A DNA stretch of 64,000 nucleotides from NCBI RefSeq assembly GCF_019903425.1, contig NZ_JACHUZ010000013.1, positions 1,396,285-1,460,284 of the forward strand. Reading direction: 5' to 3'. This DNA is from Vreelandella halophila (GTDB lineage: Bacteria > Pseudomonadota > Gammaproteobacteria > Pseudomonadales > Oleiphilaceae). The notes beneath the pieces are model-generated. The model was not told the DNA's origin and made no database searches. It saw only the letters and a list, made by a program, of their open reading frames with translations. Each line of letters begins with the position of its first letter. The stretch's first letter is position 1. Positions 11,169 to 19,415 of this stretch are shown piece by piece. The translations under genes were made by a program, and so were the position numbers.

Positions 11169-12164
11169 TCAGGGCCCGGGCGGGCGGACCGGTGGCTGCT
11201 GCAGACTGGCGAGCTGTTCGCGCAGCATCAGGATGTGGTCGGACCAGAACCGGGCCTGGCCGAACCAGGGGAAGTGCATGGGGAAGGTGGGGTCGTCCCA
11301 CCGCCAGGCCAGCCAGGCGGCCTGGTTGACCAGCCGCATGGTGCGCAGTGGCTCGATGAGGTGGCATTCCGCCGGGTTGAATTCGTTGAACTGCTCGTAG
11401 CCCTCGATGAGTTCTCCCAGCTGCCAGCGCTGTTCCTCGGCATCGCCGCTGAGCATCAGCCAGATGTCCTGGACGGCCGGGCCCTGGCGGGCGTCGTCGA
11501 AGTCCACGAACAGCAGCCGTTCCTCGCGCATGAGGATGTTGCCCATATGGCAGTCACCGTGCAGCCGCTGGATCGTCACCTCGCCGGCGCGCTCCTGGCA
11601 GGCACGGATGGCATCGAGAAGGTCCGGGATCAGGCTGCGGTAGGCCGGCACCAGGTCATCCGGAACGAATCCGGCATCCAGGACATAGCGCTGTCCCTCC
11701 TCAATCACCCGGACTGGGTCGATGGTGGGCCGGTGCAGGAAGTCCTTGCGGGCGCCGACCTGGTGGATGCGGCCGAGCCACTGGCCGATGCGGAACAGGG
11801 TGTCCGGAAGCGTGATGTCCGGGGCCTGGCCGCCGCGCTGGGGATAGAGCGCCAGCGTGAAGCCGCCATGGTCGGCGAGATAGCCGCCCCCGGGCATGGG
11901 CAGAGCGCCAACCGCTGGAATTTCGGCGGACTCGAGCTCCTCGACGAATCCATGCTCCTCCTCCAGTTGTGGGCGCGACCAGCGCCCGGGGCGATAGAAC
12001 TTGGCGATCAGCGGCTTCTGATCCTCGATTCCGACTTGGTAGACGCGGTTCTCATAGGAATTGAGCGGGAAGAGCCGGCCGTTGACCGCATAGCCGCAGG
12101 CCTCAACCGCATCGAGAACCAGGTCGGGAGTGAGGTGCTGGTAGGGGTGCGCCATTGTCTCCAT
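11169..12164 (-). CDS. srkA: Stress response Ser/Thr kinase SrkA (YihE/RdoA)
   Basis: SrkA is a eukaryote-like kinase that in E. coli protects against stress-induced death and counters MazF effects. The 331-residue protein has an N-lobe with NSYENRVYQVGIEDQKPLIAKFYRPGR (nucleotide-binding Lys), the catalytic loop RLHGDCHMGNIL and the metal-binding LLFVDFDDA, arranged as in the aminoglycoside phosphotransferase fold. It starts 3 nt after the upstream unknown gene and precedes cmoAB. A second ATG nine bases in (MAHPYQHL) is an alternative start. Confidence 0.92.
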   Translation of the reverse strand: METMAHPYQHLTPDLVLDAVEACGYAVNGRLFPLNSYENRVYQVGIEDQKPLIAKFYRPGRWSRPQLEEEHGFVEELESAEIPAVGALPMPGGGYLADHGGFTLALYPQRGGQAPDITLPDTLFRIGQWLGRIHQVGARKDFLHRPTIDPVRVIEEGQRYVLDAGFVPDDLVPAYRSLIPDLLDAIRACQERAGEVTIQRLHGDCHMGNILMREERLLFVDFDDARQGPAVQDIWLMLSGDAEEQRWQLGELIEGYEQFNEFNPAECHLIEPLRTMRLVNQAAWLAWRWDDPTFPMHFPWFGQARFWSDHILMLREQLASLQQPPVRPPGP

Positions 12165-12167
12165 GGA

Positions 12168-12620
12168 TCAGCCGCCTGCCGCGGGGTTGATGGGAGCCGC
12201 CTGGCCAGGGGTGCGGCGGGTCTCCATGTCATTGAGGTAGTACCAGTTCTCGTCGAGCTCCCAGCGCACCCGCCGGATGCTGCGTGAGGCGGTGACGGTT
12301 TCGCTCGCCCTTGCCTGCAGGCGGGCGTACTCCTGTTCGGCGCGGCGGAACTCGCGGCTGGTCTCCTGTATCCGGCGGAGGTCGGGGAACAGTTCGCGCA
12401 TGGCCTGGGCGGTGTCCACGCGCGGTGACCGCAGTGTGCTCATCACGGCCGTCTCTCCTTCCACGCGCAGCACACGGAAGGGGTAGGGGTAGTCCGCCAG
12501 CGCAGACTGCTCCCGGAGTGTTTCGTTGAGTTCCATTACGGTATAGCCACGCCATCCCAGCCAGCTTACAAACAGGGCTGCAACGATCATGACCGCGATG
12601 AACTGGCGGATGTCCGACAT
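12168..12620 (-). CDS. Unknown membrane-anchored protein
   Basis: A 150-residue protein I do not recognise. It starts MSDIRQFIAVMIVAALFVSWLGW, a single N-terminal membrane helix (about residues 6-22) that would leave the rest outside the cytoplasm. A charged, probably helical segment follows (residues ~75-115, RRIQETSREFRRAEQEYARLQ), then WELDENWYYLNDME and a Pro/Ala-rich end. The start at 12620 is preceded by GGGGGAAGC; the longer upstream frame runs into the divergent oxidoreductase and looks random. It is 3 nt upstream of srkA, so the two are probably one operon. Confidence 0.75.
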   Translation of the reverse strand: MSDIRQFIAVMIVAALFVSWLGWRGYTVMELNETLREQSALADYPYPFRVLRVEGETAVMSTLRSPRVDTAQAMRELFPDLRRIQETSREFRRAEQEYARLQARASETVTASRSIRRVRWELDENWYYLNDMETRRTPGQAAPINPAAGG

Positions 12621-12701
12621 GCTTCCCCCACTGAAATGGCCAGACCACCAGTATAACCGCTTGGGCGTTTCAATCAGAGCCCCGGCTGGTATCCTTTGAC
12701 C

Positions 12702-13799
12702 ATGGATTCGGAACAGGTTGACGCGGTCGTCATTGGTGCGGGGGTTGTAGGGGTGGCCGTGGGCCGGGCCCTGGCCAGGGCCGGACACGAGGTGCTGGTG
12801 CTCGAACGCCATGCCCACCCCGGCGAGGAGGTCTCCTCGCGCAACAGCGAAGTGATCCACGCGGGCATCTATTACCCGCCGGGGTCGCTCAAGGCGGAGT
12901 TGTGCCGTGAGGGCCGCGACCGGCTGTACGATTTCTGCCAGCGCTACGGTGTGCCCCACCGGCGTTGCGGCAAGTGGCTGGTGGCCACCGGTGAGGACGA
13001 GATCCCCGCTCTGGAGCGGCTGCGCTGCAACGCCGCGGACAACGACGTGGCACTGGCGTGGCTCAGCAGTCGTGAGCTCAGCCAGGAGCCCGAGCTTCGC
13101 GCAGCGGCCGCGCTGGAATCACCGTTGAGCGGCATTGTCGATTCCCATGCCTTTATGCAGGCAATGCTGGGGGATATGGAGGCCCACGGCGGCTGGTTGG
13201 TGCGCCGGGCTCCGGTGGAGCGGATCGAGACCGTACAGGGGCGCCACCGCATACAGGTGGGCGGTGATACGCCGAGCGAGCTCAGCGCTGCCATCGTGGT
13301 GAATGCTGGTGGGCTGGCCGCCGTGCCCATGGCCCGGCGATGGGAAGGGCTGCCTTCGGAGGCCGTGCCGCGCCAGTGGTTCAGTAAGGGCCACTACTTC
13401 GCCTACAGCGGCCGTCATCCCTTCCAGCGCCTGATCTACCCACTGCCGGCCGCTGGTGGTCTCGGTGTGCACCTGACCCTTGATACGGCCGGGCAGGCCC
13501 GTTTCGGCCCGGACGCGCACTGGGTGGATACCCTCGAGTGGTCGGTTCCGGAGTCGCTGGCCACCACCTTTGCCGATGCCGTCCGCCAGTGGTGGCCCGG
13601 ACTGGACCCCGCGCGCCTGACGCCCGCCTATGCCGGCATCCGTCCCCGCATTCACGGCCCTGACGACAAACCGGCGGATTTCATGATCCAGGGGCCGAGG
13701 GAGCACGGCCTGGCCGGGGCCGCGAATCTCTTCGGTATCGAATCCCCGGGGCTGACCGCCTCCCTGGCGCTCGCCGAGCGTGTTCTCCAGCGGCTGTAG
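12702..13799 (+). CDS. FAD-dependent oxidoreductase, L-2-hydroxyglutarate oxidase-like (DAO family)
   Basis: A 365-residue flavoprotein of the DAO/LhgO group. The dinucleotide fold is at the N-terminus (VVIGAGVVGVAVGRALARAGHEVLVLER), followed by SSRNSEVIHAGIYYPPGSLKAELC, a block characteristic of L-2-hydroxyglutarate oxidases and their relatives. Near the end are YAGIRPRIHGP and LFGIESPGLTASLALAERV. The substrate cannot be fixed from sequence; a 2-hydroxyacid is most likely. I took ATG 12702 instead of the TTG two codons upstream. It diverges from the unknown protein/srkA operon and converges with comF. Confidence 0.88.
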   Translation: MDSEQVDAVVIGAGVVGVAVGRALARAGHEVLVLERHAHPGEEVSSRNSEVIHAGIYYPPGSLKAELCREGRDRLYDFCQRYGVPHRRCGKWLVATGEDEIPALERLRCNAADNDVALAWLSSRELSQEPELRAAAALESPLSGIVDSHAFMQAMLGDMEAHGGWLVRRAPVERIETVQGRHRIQVGGDTPSELSAAIVVNAGGLAAVPMARRWEGLPSEAVPRQWFSKGHYFAYSGRHPFQRLIYPLPAAGGLGVHLTLDTAGQARFGPDAHWVDTLEWSVPESLATTFADAVRQWWPGLDPARLTPAYAGIRPRIHGPDDKPADFMIQGPREHGLAGAANLFGIESPGLTASLALAERVLQRL

Positions 13800-13805
13800 T
13801 GGGAT

Positions 13806-14552
13806 CTAGGGGGTTCTCGCCAGGGCCCAGACCTCCAGGCGCTGCACGCCGGCCCGGCGCAGGCAGTGCCCCATGGCCTCGGCAGTGGCCCCGGTGGTGA
13901 CCACATCCTCGACCAGGGCGACATGCTCCGGAAGGGGCGCGCTGCCGCTGACAAAAAAGGCTTCTACCAGGTTGCGGCGTCGCTCGCCGCGCGACAGGCT
14001 TGCCTGGGCGCGGTAGCCGGCGTGGCGCTGAAGCCGGCCGGCCAGCACCGGCACCCCTGTGGCGCGGGCGAACCAGTCCGCCAGTTCCGCCGTCTGGCTG
14101 AAGCCGCGCTCGCGCAGCCGCTGCGGGTCCATGGGCGCGGGAATCAGGGCCCGGGGCAGTGGTTCGGGCACGTCGGCGGCTTCCAGCCAGTTGCGGGCCA
14201 GTGCGGCGCCCTGGGCGCGCGTGCCGTGGTACTTGTAGTTCTGGATCATGCGGTCCACGGGACACTCGTAGCGCCATGGAATACGGCTCAGATCCTGGGG
14301 TGGGTCGGTGCGCTCACACTGGCGACACAGCTGCGCCCCGCGCTCCCCAATGGACAGCGGCAGGGCACAGCGCCGGCAGCAGGGATCCGTGTGCGGCAGG
14401 TCGAGCAGGCATGTGCGGCAGAGTCCGCCGCCCTGGTCCGAGGCCAGGCAGATGACACACCGGCTCAGCCGGGGGCGGGCAGTGTTAACCCTGTTAACCA
14501 GTCGGGTCGCTCCGGTTGACAGGCGTTCGGCCATCCTTATCATGGTTTCCAT
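13806..14552 (-). CDS. comF: ComF family phosphoribosyltransferase-like protein
   Basis: A 248-residue ComF/GntX-type protein linked to use or uptake of DNA in naturally competent and starvation-adapted bacteria. The N-terminal half has cysteine pairs of a zinc ribbon (RCVICLAS, GLCRTC, CCRRCALPL, CRQCERT). The C-terminal half is a phosphoribosyltransferase domain with RGFSQTAELADW and the PRPP loop VALVEDVVTTGATA. It is divergent from bioB, and the bioB promoter and BirA-type operator lie inside its first 25 codons. comF beside bioB is a common arrangement in gammaproteobacteria. Confidence 0.92.
   Translation of the reverse strand: METMIRMAERLSTGATRLVNRVNTARPRLSRCVICLASDQGGGLCRTCLLDLPHTDPCCRRCALPLSIGERGAQLCRQCERTDPPQDLSRIPWRYECPVDRMIQNYKYHGTRAQGAALARNWLEAADVPEPLPRALIPAPMDPQRLRERGFSQTAELADWFARATGVPVLAGRLQRHAGYRAQASLSRGERRRNLVEAFFVSGSAPLPEHVALVEDVVTTGATAEAMGHCLRRAGVQRLEVWALARTP
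14492..14521. promoter_or_regulatory. BirA-type biotin operator
   Basis: The left half-site TGTTAACC (14492-14499) and right half-site GGTTGACA (14514-14521) form an inverted repeat with one mismatch, separated by exactly 14 nt. This matches the layout described for proteobacterial BirA boxes (TGTTAACC-N14-16-GGTTAACA). The right half-site contains the -35 hexamer of the bioB promoter, so bound BirA-biotinyl-AMP would block RNA polymerase. A further direct copy of the left half-site lies at 14483-14490. Confidence 0.8.
14516..14543 (+). promoter_or_regulatory. bioB operon promoter
   Basis: A perfect -35 TTGACA (14516-14521) is followed after 16 nt by TATCAT (14538-14543), a five-of-six -10 match. 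Transcription would start near 14550 and run into bioB at 14609. The promoter sits within the 5' coding part of comF on the other strand and overlaps the BirA-type operator. Confidence 0.78.
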
Positions 14553-14608
14553 TCCGTCTGGGCACCTCCGTGTGACAGACCACTGATCAGCAGGATAAGG
14601 ACACCAGT

Positions 14609-15664
14609 ATGACCGCTTCCGATGCCATCCGTCACGACTGGACCCTGAAGGAGGTCCGCGAACTTCTGGATATGCCGTTCAACGACCTGGTCTTCCGGGC
14701 CCAGCAGGCGCACCGCCAGTGGTTTGATCCGAATGAGGTGCAGGTCTCGACACTGCTCTCCATCAAGACCGGTGCCTGCCCTGAGGACTGTATGTACTGC
14801 CCGCAGAGCGGTCACTACAACACGGGCCTCGAGAAAGAGAAACTGATGCAGGTCGAGAAGGTCCTGGAACAGGCGAAAGCGGCCAAGGAAAGCGGTGCCA
14901 CCCGCTTCTGCATGGGCGCCGCCTGGCGCAGCCCCACCAAGAAGGATCTGCCGCATGTGCTGGACATGATCCGTGGCGTGAAGGACATGGGTCTCGAGAC
15001 CTGCATGACCCTGGGCATGCTCACCGAGGATCAGGCCGGGGAGCTCGCGGAAGCGGGGCTGGACTACTACAACCATAACCTCGATACCTCCGAGCGCTAC
15101 TACAACCAGATCATCACCACCCGGACCTTCCAGGACCGCCTGGATACTCTGGAGAACGTGCGCAACGCCGGCATGAAGGTCTGCTGCGGCGGCATCATGG
15201 GCATGGGCGAGGATGAAGACGACCGGGCAGGCCTGCTGCTGCAGCTGGCCAACCTGCCGGATCACCCGGAAAGCGTGCCGATCAACATGCTGATCAAGAT
15301 TCCGGGTACGCCGCTGGAGGATGTCGAGGATCTGGATCCGTTCGAGTTCGTGCGCACCATTGCGGTGGCGCGCATCCTGATGCCGAAGAGCCACGTACGC
15401 CTTTCCGCGGGCCGTGAGGATATGAACGACCAGATGCAGGCCCTGTGCTTCATGGCCGGTGCCAATTCCATTTTCTACGGCGATCAGCTTCTGACCACGG
15501 AAAACCCGCAGGCCGAGCAGGACCGGGCGCTGTTCCGGCGCCTTGGCATTGTGCCGGAACCGCTGGCAACGAACCGTTCGGACGAGGATGAAGCCGAGGA
15601 GCTGAGCCGTCGCATGGAGCAGGAACGCCAGAGCGCCCTGTTCTACGACGCGGCCAATGCCTGA
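14609..15664 (+). CDS. bioB: Biotin synthase BioB
   Basis: BioB is a radical-SAM enzyme that inserts sulfur into dethiobiotin, the last step of biotin synthesis. The 351-residue protein has the [4Fe-4S] motif Cys57-x3-Cys61-x2-Cys64 in [15 protein letters not shown], then [12 protein letters not shown] and the [13 protein letters not shown] block; the Arg and Cys ligands of the second cluster fall in SAGREDMN and [11 protein letters not shown]. The start is preceded by AAGGACACC. bioF starts 8 nt before its end. Confidence 0.98.
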   Translation: MTASDAIRHDWTLKEVRELLDMPFNDLVFRAQQAHRQWFDPNEVQVSTLLSIKTGACPEDCMYCPQSGHYNTGLEKEKLMQVEKVLEQAKAAKESGATRFCMGAAWRSPTKKDLPHVLDMIRGVKDMGLETCMTLGMLTEDQAGELAEAGLDYYNHNLDTSERYYNQIITTRTFQDRLDTLENVRNAGMKVCCGGIMGMGEDEDDRAGLLLQLANLPDHPESVPINMLIKIPGTPLEDVEDLDPFEFVRTIAVARILMPKSHVRLSAGREDMNDQMQALCFMAGANSIFYGDQLLTTENPQAEQDRALFRRLGIVPEPLATNRSDEDEAEELSRRMEQERQSALFYDAANA

Positions 15665-16820
15665 TTACGAAGCGGAGCTTGAAACACTGCGGCAGCAGGG
15701 GCTGCTGCGGGAACGCCGGGTTCTGGACTCCGCTCAGGGCCCGGAGATTGTTGTGGACGGCCGCAGCATGCTGGCCTTCTGCAGCAATGACTACCTCGGG
15801 CTTGCCAACCACCCCGGTGTGATTGAGGCGCTTACGGACGCGGCCCGTGAACACGGGGTGGGCAGCGGCTCCTCGCATATGGTGAATGGCCACCACCGGC
15901 TCCACCAGGAACTCGAGGAAGCTCTTGCGGAACATACCGGCCGCGAAGCGGCGGCGCTCTTTTCCACGGGCTATATGGCCAACCTCGGTGTCACCGCCGC
16001 CATAGCCGGCCGCCATGACGTTATCCTTCAGGACCGCCTGAACCACGCCTCACTACTGGACGGTGCCCGTCTCGCGGGTGCCCGCCTTAAACGCTATACC
16101 CATGCTGACACCCAGGCCGCCGCGCGGCTGCTGGAGTCGGAATCCCGCTGTGCGATGGTGGCGACCGATGGGGTCTTCAGCATGGACGGCGACCTGGCAC
16201 CGCTGGACGGTTTGTCCGCGCTCTGCCGGGAGCGGGATCTGCCCCTGATGGTTGATGACGCTCACGGTCTGGGGGTGCTGGGCAGCAAGGGCGGCGGTAT
16301 CGCCGAGGTCCGCGGTCTTGACCAGTCCGCAGTGCCGATACTGGTGGGCACACTGGGCAAGGCACTGGGTGTCGGTGGCGCCTTTGTTGCCGGCTCACAG
16401 GAATTTGTGGACTACCTGGTGCAGAAGGCCCGCACCTACATCTACACCACGGCCATGCCGCCGGCGATGGCGGCCGCGACCCGGCGCAGCCTGGAACTCT
16501 GCCGGGAAGAGGGCTGGCGGCGTGAACGCCTGGCGAAGCTGGTGGCGTGGTTCCGGGATGAGGCCATGGCGCTCGGCTACCGGCTGATGGAATCCTGGAC
16601 GCCGATACAGCCACTGATCGTGGGGCCTTCGGACCGGGCCATGGCGTTGAGCGAGGCGCTGGCGCGGCGCGATATCCTGGTGCCGGCGATCCGTCCGCCG
16701 ACGGTTCCCCAGGGTGAGGCGCGGCTGCGCCTCACCTTCAGTGCCAGCCACACGGATGAACACATGGAGCGGCTTCTGGAGGCGCTCAGGGCTGCGCGCA
16801 GCGAAACGGGGGCGGCATGA
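15657..16820 (+). CDS. bioF: 8-amino-7-oxononanoate synthase BioF
   Basis: BioF is the PLP enzyme that condenses pimeloyl-ACP with alanine. The 387-residue protein has the conserved [32 protein letters not shown] and [11 protein letters not shown] blocks, and the PLP lysine at about residue 235 in [13 protein letters not shown]. The gene overlaps bioB by 8 nt and bioH by 4 nt, so translation through the operon is coupled. Confidence 0.97.
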   Translation: MPDYEAELETLRQQGLLRERRVLDSAQGPEIVVDGRSMLAFCSNDYLGLANHPGVIEALTDAAREHGVGSGSSHMVNGHHRLHQELEEALAEHTGREAAALFSTGYMANLGVTAAIAGRHDVILQDRLNHASLLDGARLAGARLKRYTHADTQAAARLLESESRCAMVATDGVFSMDGDLAPLDGLSALCRERDLPLMVDDAHGLGVLGSKGGGIAEVRGLDQSAVPILVGTLGKALGVGGAFVAGSQEFVDYLVQKARTYIYTTAMPPAMAAATRRSLELCREEGWRRERLAKLVAWFRDEAMALGYRLMESWTPIQPLIVGPSDRAMALSEALARRDILVPAIRPPTVPQGEARLRLTFSASHTDEHMERLLEALRAARSETGAA

Positions 16821-17530
16821 CCACGGTGGTGGTTGTCGGCGGCTGGGGTGTCCCGGCAGAGGCGCTGCGGCCCCTGCTGCCCGCTGGCGTGGAGCCCGTG
16901 GTGCTGGAGCCGGCCCGGATGGCGGTGGGGCATGAGGACCTGGAGTCCGCCTTGGAATCCGTGATGGCCCGTGTTCCGGCGGGGGTGCCCTGGCTGGGCT
17001 GGTCCCTGGGCGGTCAGGTGGCCATGGCGGCCCGAGAGTGGTTCCCGGAGCAGGTGAGCGGCGTGGTCACCCTGTGCTCGACGCCGCGCTTTCTGGAGGC
17101 GCCGGACTGGCCCGTGGGCATGGCGGGCGCCGACTTCCGTGGTTTCCGGGAGGGCATGCTGACGGATGTGGAGCAGACACTCGGGCGCTTCTGCGCCCTG
17201 GTCAGCCAGGGCAGCGCTTCCCCCAGGCAGGTGCGCCGTGAGCTGAAGGCGCTGGCGTGGCCGGATCTGACCGCGGAGTACCAGCAGGGGCTGGCCAACA
17301 GCCTGGCGTGGCTTGCCGAGCTCGATCAGCGGGATGCCTGGCATAAGGCGGGTCCTGGAGCGCGGCATCTGTTCTGCGGGCGTGATGCATTGGTCAGCGG
17401 GGCTGTACCGGAAGCGCTCGGTTTGGCTGGAGAGCGCTGTCATCTGGCGGCGGATGCTTGCCACTGGCCGGCTTCCGCCGCTGGAGTGACGGATTGGATC
17501 AGTGGGGCTTTGGAGCAGGTGACATCATGA
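16817..17530 (+). CDS. bioH: Pimeloyl-ACP methyl ester esterase BioH (compact form)
   Basis: BioH cleaves pimeloyl-ACP methyl ester, ending the BioC-dependent disguise of the growing chain. The 237-residue alpha/beta hydrolase has the nucleophile Ser63 in GWSLGG, Asp190 in CGRDALV and His216 in ACHWP. The oxyanion segment is GGWG rather than the HGWG of E. coli BioH, and the protein is about 20 residues shorter. Its place between bioF and bioC supports the assignment over other esterases of the pathway. Confidence 0.88.
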   Translation: MTTVVVVGGWGVPAEALRPLLPAGVEPVVLEPARMAVGHEDLESALESVMARVPAGVPWLGWSLGGQVAMAAREWFPEQVSGVVTLCSTPRFLEAPDWPVGMAGADFRGFREGMLTDVEQTLGRFCALVSQGSASPRQVRRELKALAWPDLTAEYQQGLANSLAWLAELDQRDAWHKAGPGARHLFCGRDALVSGAVPEALGLAGERCHLAADACHWPASAAGVTDWISGALEQVTS

Positions 17531-18330
17531 ATGCGCGGCAGTTCAACCAGGTCAGTCGCCAACGCGTATCCGATGATTTCGGCGCCGCCGCTGAGAGCTA
17601 TGATGCGGCGGCGCGCCTTCAGCAGCGCGTGGCGCTGGATCTGCTGGCCCGGATGAATGTCCCCGGGGGCGGTGTGGGGCTCGATCTGGGCTGTGGTACC
17701 GGTTTCAGCCTGCCGGAGCTGGAGCGCAGGCTGGCCCCGAGGGAGCTGATTGCTGCCGACCTGTCCCCCGGAATGATCGATCATGCCCGGGCACAGCGGG
17801 GCGTGGACGCGCGCTGGCTGGTGGCTGATGCCGCGAATGTGCCGCTGGCTTCGGGTAGCCTGGACTGGATCCAGTCCAGCCTGATGATCCAGTGGTGCGA
17901 GGACACTGGCGCCGTGGCCCGGGAGATGGCAAGGCTGCTGGGGTCTGATGGCGAGGCCCATCTGGCGACCCTGGTGGACGGCACCCTGACCGAGCTAGAA
18001 TCCGCGTGGGAGGAGGCCGATCCCGGCCGCCGCCACGTCAACCACTTCCTGACCCGGGCCGAACTGGAGACGCGGCTGGCCGAGGGCTTTGAGGGCGTGA
18101 CCGTTGATGTTGAGCCGCTGGTGCTGTGGTACCCGGATGTCATGGCACTGCTGGGAGAGCTCAAGACCCTCGGGGCCAGCTACAAGGATGAACAGCGCCA
18201 CCGGGGCGCACTCGGCCCGGGGCGCCTGAAAGCCATGCGCCGCGCCTATGACCGCCACCGGGATCCCCAGTATGGTGTGCCCGCAACCTGGCAGGTCGCC
18301 TTTGTGCGCCTGACTGGACCCAGGCAATAA
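17527..18330 (+). CDS. bioC: Malonyl-ACP O-methyltransferase BioC
   Basis: BioC methylates the free carboxyl of malonyl-ACP so that fatty acid synthase can build the pimeloyl chain. The 267-residue protein starts at ATG 17527, overlapping the bioH stop as ATGA; the longer open frame upstream lies inside bioH. It begins QVSRQRVSDDFGAAAESYDAAARLQ, as is typical, and has SAM motif I VGLDLGCGTGFSLPELE at residues ~50-66 and the LDWIQSSLMIQWC block. Confidence 0.95.
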   Translation: MNARQFNQVSRQRVSDDFGAAAESYDAAARLQQRVALDLLARMNVPGGGVGLDLGCGTGFSLPELERRLAPRELIAADLSPGMIDHARAQRGVDARWLVADAANVPLASGSLDWIQSSLMIQWCEDTGAVAREMARLLGSDGEAHLATLVDGTLTELESAWEEADPGRRHVNHFLTRAELETRLAEGFEGVTVDVEPLVLWYPDVMALLGELKTLGASYKDEQRHRGALGPGRLKAMRRAYDRHRDPQYGVPATWQVAFVRLTGPRQ

Positions 18331-18351
18331 CCGGAACCTTCCATAACGCCC

Positions 18352-19053
18352 ATGCCAAGACAATCCTACTTCATCACAGGTACTGACACGGACTCCGGCA
18401 AGACGGTGGTCACTGCTGGCCTTCTGCGCCTGGCTGCCCGCAATGGCCTGAGTACCCGTGCCATGAAACCACTGGCGTCCGGCTGTGAGCAGACCAGCGA
18501 AGGCCTGCGCAATGCCGATGCCCTGGCGCTGTCACAGGGGATGACCGAGTCCATGCCCTATGAGTCGGTGAACCCGGTTGCATTGGAGCCGGCAATTGCG
18601 CCCCATGTGGCCGCCCGGGATGCGGGACGCCGGGTCAGTGTCGAGCGTCTGGCGGGGTTCTGTCGTGGCGCCATGATGCGCCCGGCGGACCTGTTCCTGG
18701 TTGAAGGCGCTGGGGGCTGGCGTGTGCCGCTCAATGACCGTGAGACCTGGAAGGATCTGGTAACCGATCTCCAGCTTCCCGTGATCCTGGTCGTGGGACT
18801 GCGCCTTGGGGCCATCAATCACGCATTGCTCAGCGCCGAGCTGATCCAGCATGACGGCTGCAGGCTGGCGGGCTGGGTGGCCAACCGCTGCACCCCGGAG
18901 TCCATGGCCCGGGAAGATGAGACCTTCGAGACCCTCTGCGAGTACATGCCGGCGCCCTGCATGGGGCGTGTGCCCTGGCTGGCTTCCCAGGATCCGGCTG
19001 CCATGGCGGAAGAGGCCTCCCGCTACCTGTCACTGCCTCTGCGCGGCGAGTGA
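18352..19053 (+). CDS. bioD: Dethiobiotin synthetase BioD
   Basis: BioD is an ATP-dependent carboxylase that closes the ureido ring of dethiobiotin. The 233-residue protein has the P-loop GTDTDSGKT at residues 10-18, the KPLASGCEQT segment and VEGAGGWRVPL. It is the last gene of bioB-F-H-C-D. bioA, needed to make diaminopelargonic acid, is not in this window. Confidence 0.97.
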   Translation: MPRQSYFITGTDTDSGKTVVTAGLLRLAARNGLSTRAMKPLASGCEQTSEGLRNADALALSQGMTESMPYESVNPVALEPAIAPHVAARDAGRRVSVERLAGFCRGAMMRPADLFLVEGAGGWRVPLNDRETWKDLVTDLQLPVILVVGLRLGAINHALLSAELIQHDGCRLAGWVANRCTPESMAREDETFETLCEYMPAPCMGRVPWLASQDPAAMAEEASRYLSLPLRGE

Positions 19054-19056
19054 ATG

Positions 19057-19082
19057 GCTCTGGCAGAGCTGTTTGAATTTTA
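19057..19082 (+). terminator. Weak possible terminator after bioD
   Basis: A 5-bp stem GCTCT/AGAGC with a GGC loop is followed by a T-rich but interrupted tract. It overlaps the promoter candidate of the next gene, and its stability looks marginal. Confidence 0.3.
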
Positions 19083-19101
19083 AACACTGCTGTGGTGTAA
19101 T
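19073..19101 (+). promoter_or_regulatory. Candidate promoter for the flagellar-rod-like gene
   Basis: TTGAAT (19073-19078) and TGTAAT (19096-19101) are separated by 17 nt, with four and five of six matches to sigma70 hexamers. It lies 32 nt upstream of the ATG at 19134. I see no sigma28-type (TAAA-N15-GCCGATAA) sequence here. Confidence 0.5.
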
Positions 19102-19133
19102 GTTCACGAACGCTCGGGGCGAGAGGTGTGCCC

Positions 19134-19397
19134 ATGATCAGTAATACCCTGTCCATTGGTGTGAATGGCATTCAGGATGCCCAGCGTGGCATGCAGGATG
19201 CAGCCAGCCGTATTGCGCGGTCGGGAACCACGGAAACGCCTCCGCAGGAGGCCGCTGCCCCGGGTGGTGCCGGTGAGAACAGCCTGGCGGGATCCATCGT
19301 GGATCTGAAGGTCAACCAGCGGAACGCCGAGGCTTCCGTTGAAGTGGTTCGGACAGCGGACGAGATGGTGGGGACGCTGCTCGATGAACGTGCCTGA
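19134..19397 (+). CDS. Small flagellar basal-body rod-like protein
   Basis: An 87-residue protein whose two ends resemble those of flagellar rod/hook proteins (FlgB/FlgC/FlgE family). It starts SNTLSIGVNGIQDAQRGMQDAASRIARSGT, a heptad-like N-terminal helix, and ends SIVDLKVNQRNAEASVEVVRTADEMVGTLLDERA, the usual C-terminal helix. The globular middle is replaced by a short Pro/Ala/Gly linker. No other flagellar genes are near. It is 18 nt upstream of the SprA-related gene, so the two are likely one operon. Its role is unknown; a minimal coiled-coil pair is all that can be seen. Confidence 0.75.
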   Translation: MISNTLSIGVNGIQDAQRGMQDAASRIARSGTTETPPQEAAAPGGAGENSLAGSIVDLKVNQRNAEASVEVVRTADEMVGTLLDERA

Positions 19398-19415
19398 CTC
19401 CGGAATGGAATCGCC

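Noticed and set aside
10917-12287. A 456-residue frame opposite cmoA and srkA
   Set aside because: It spans two certain genes and their boundary; no family features are seen.
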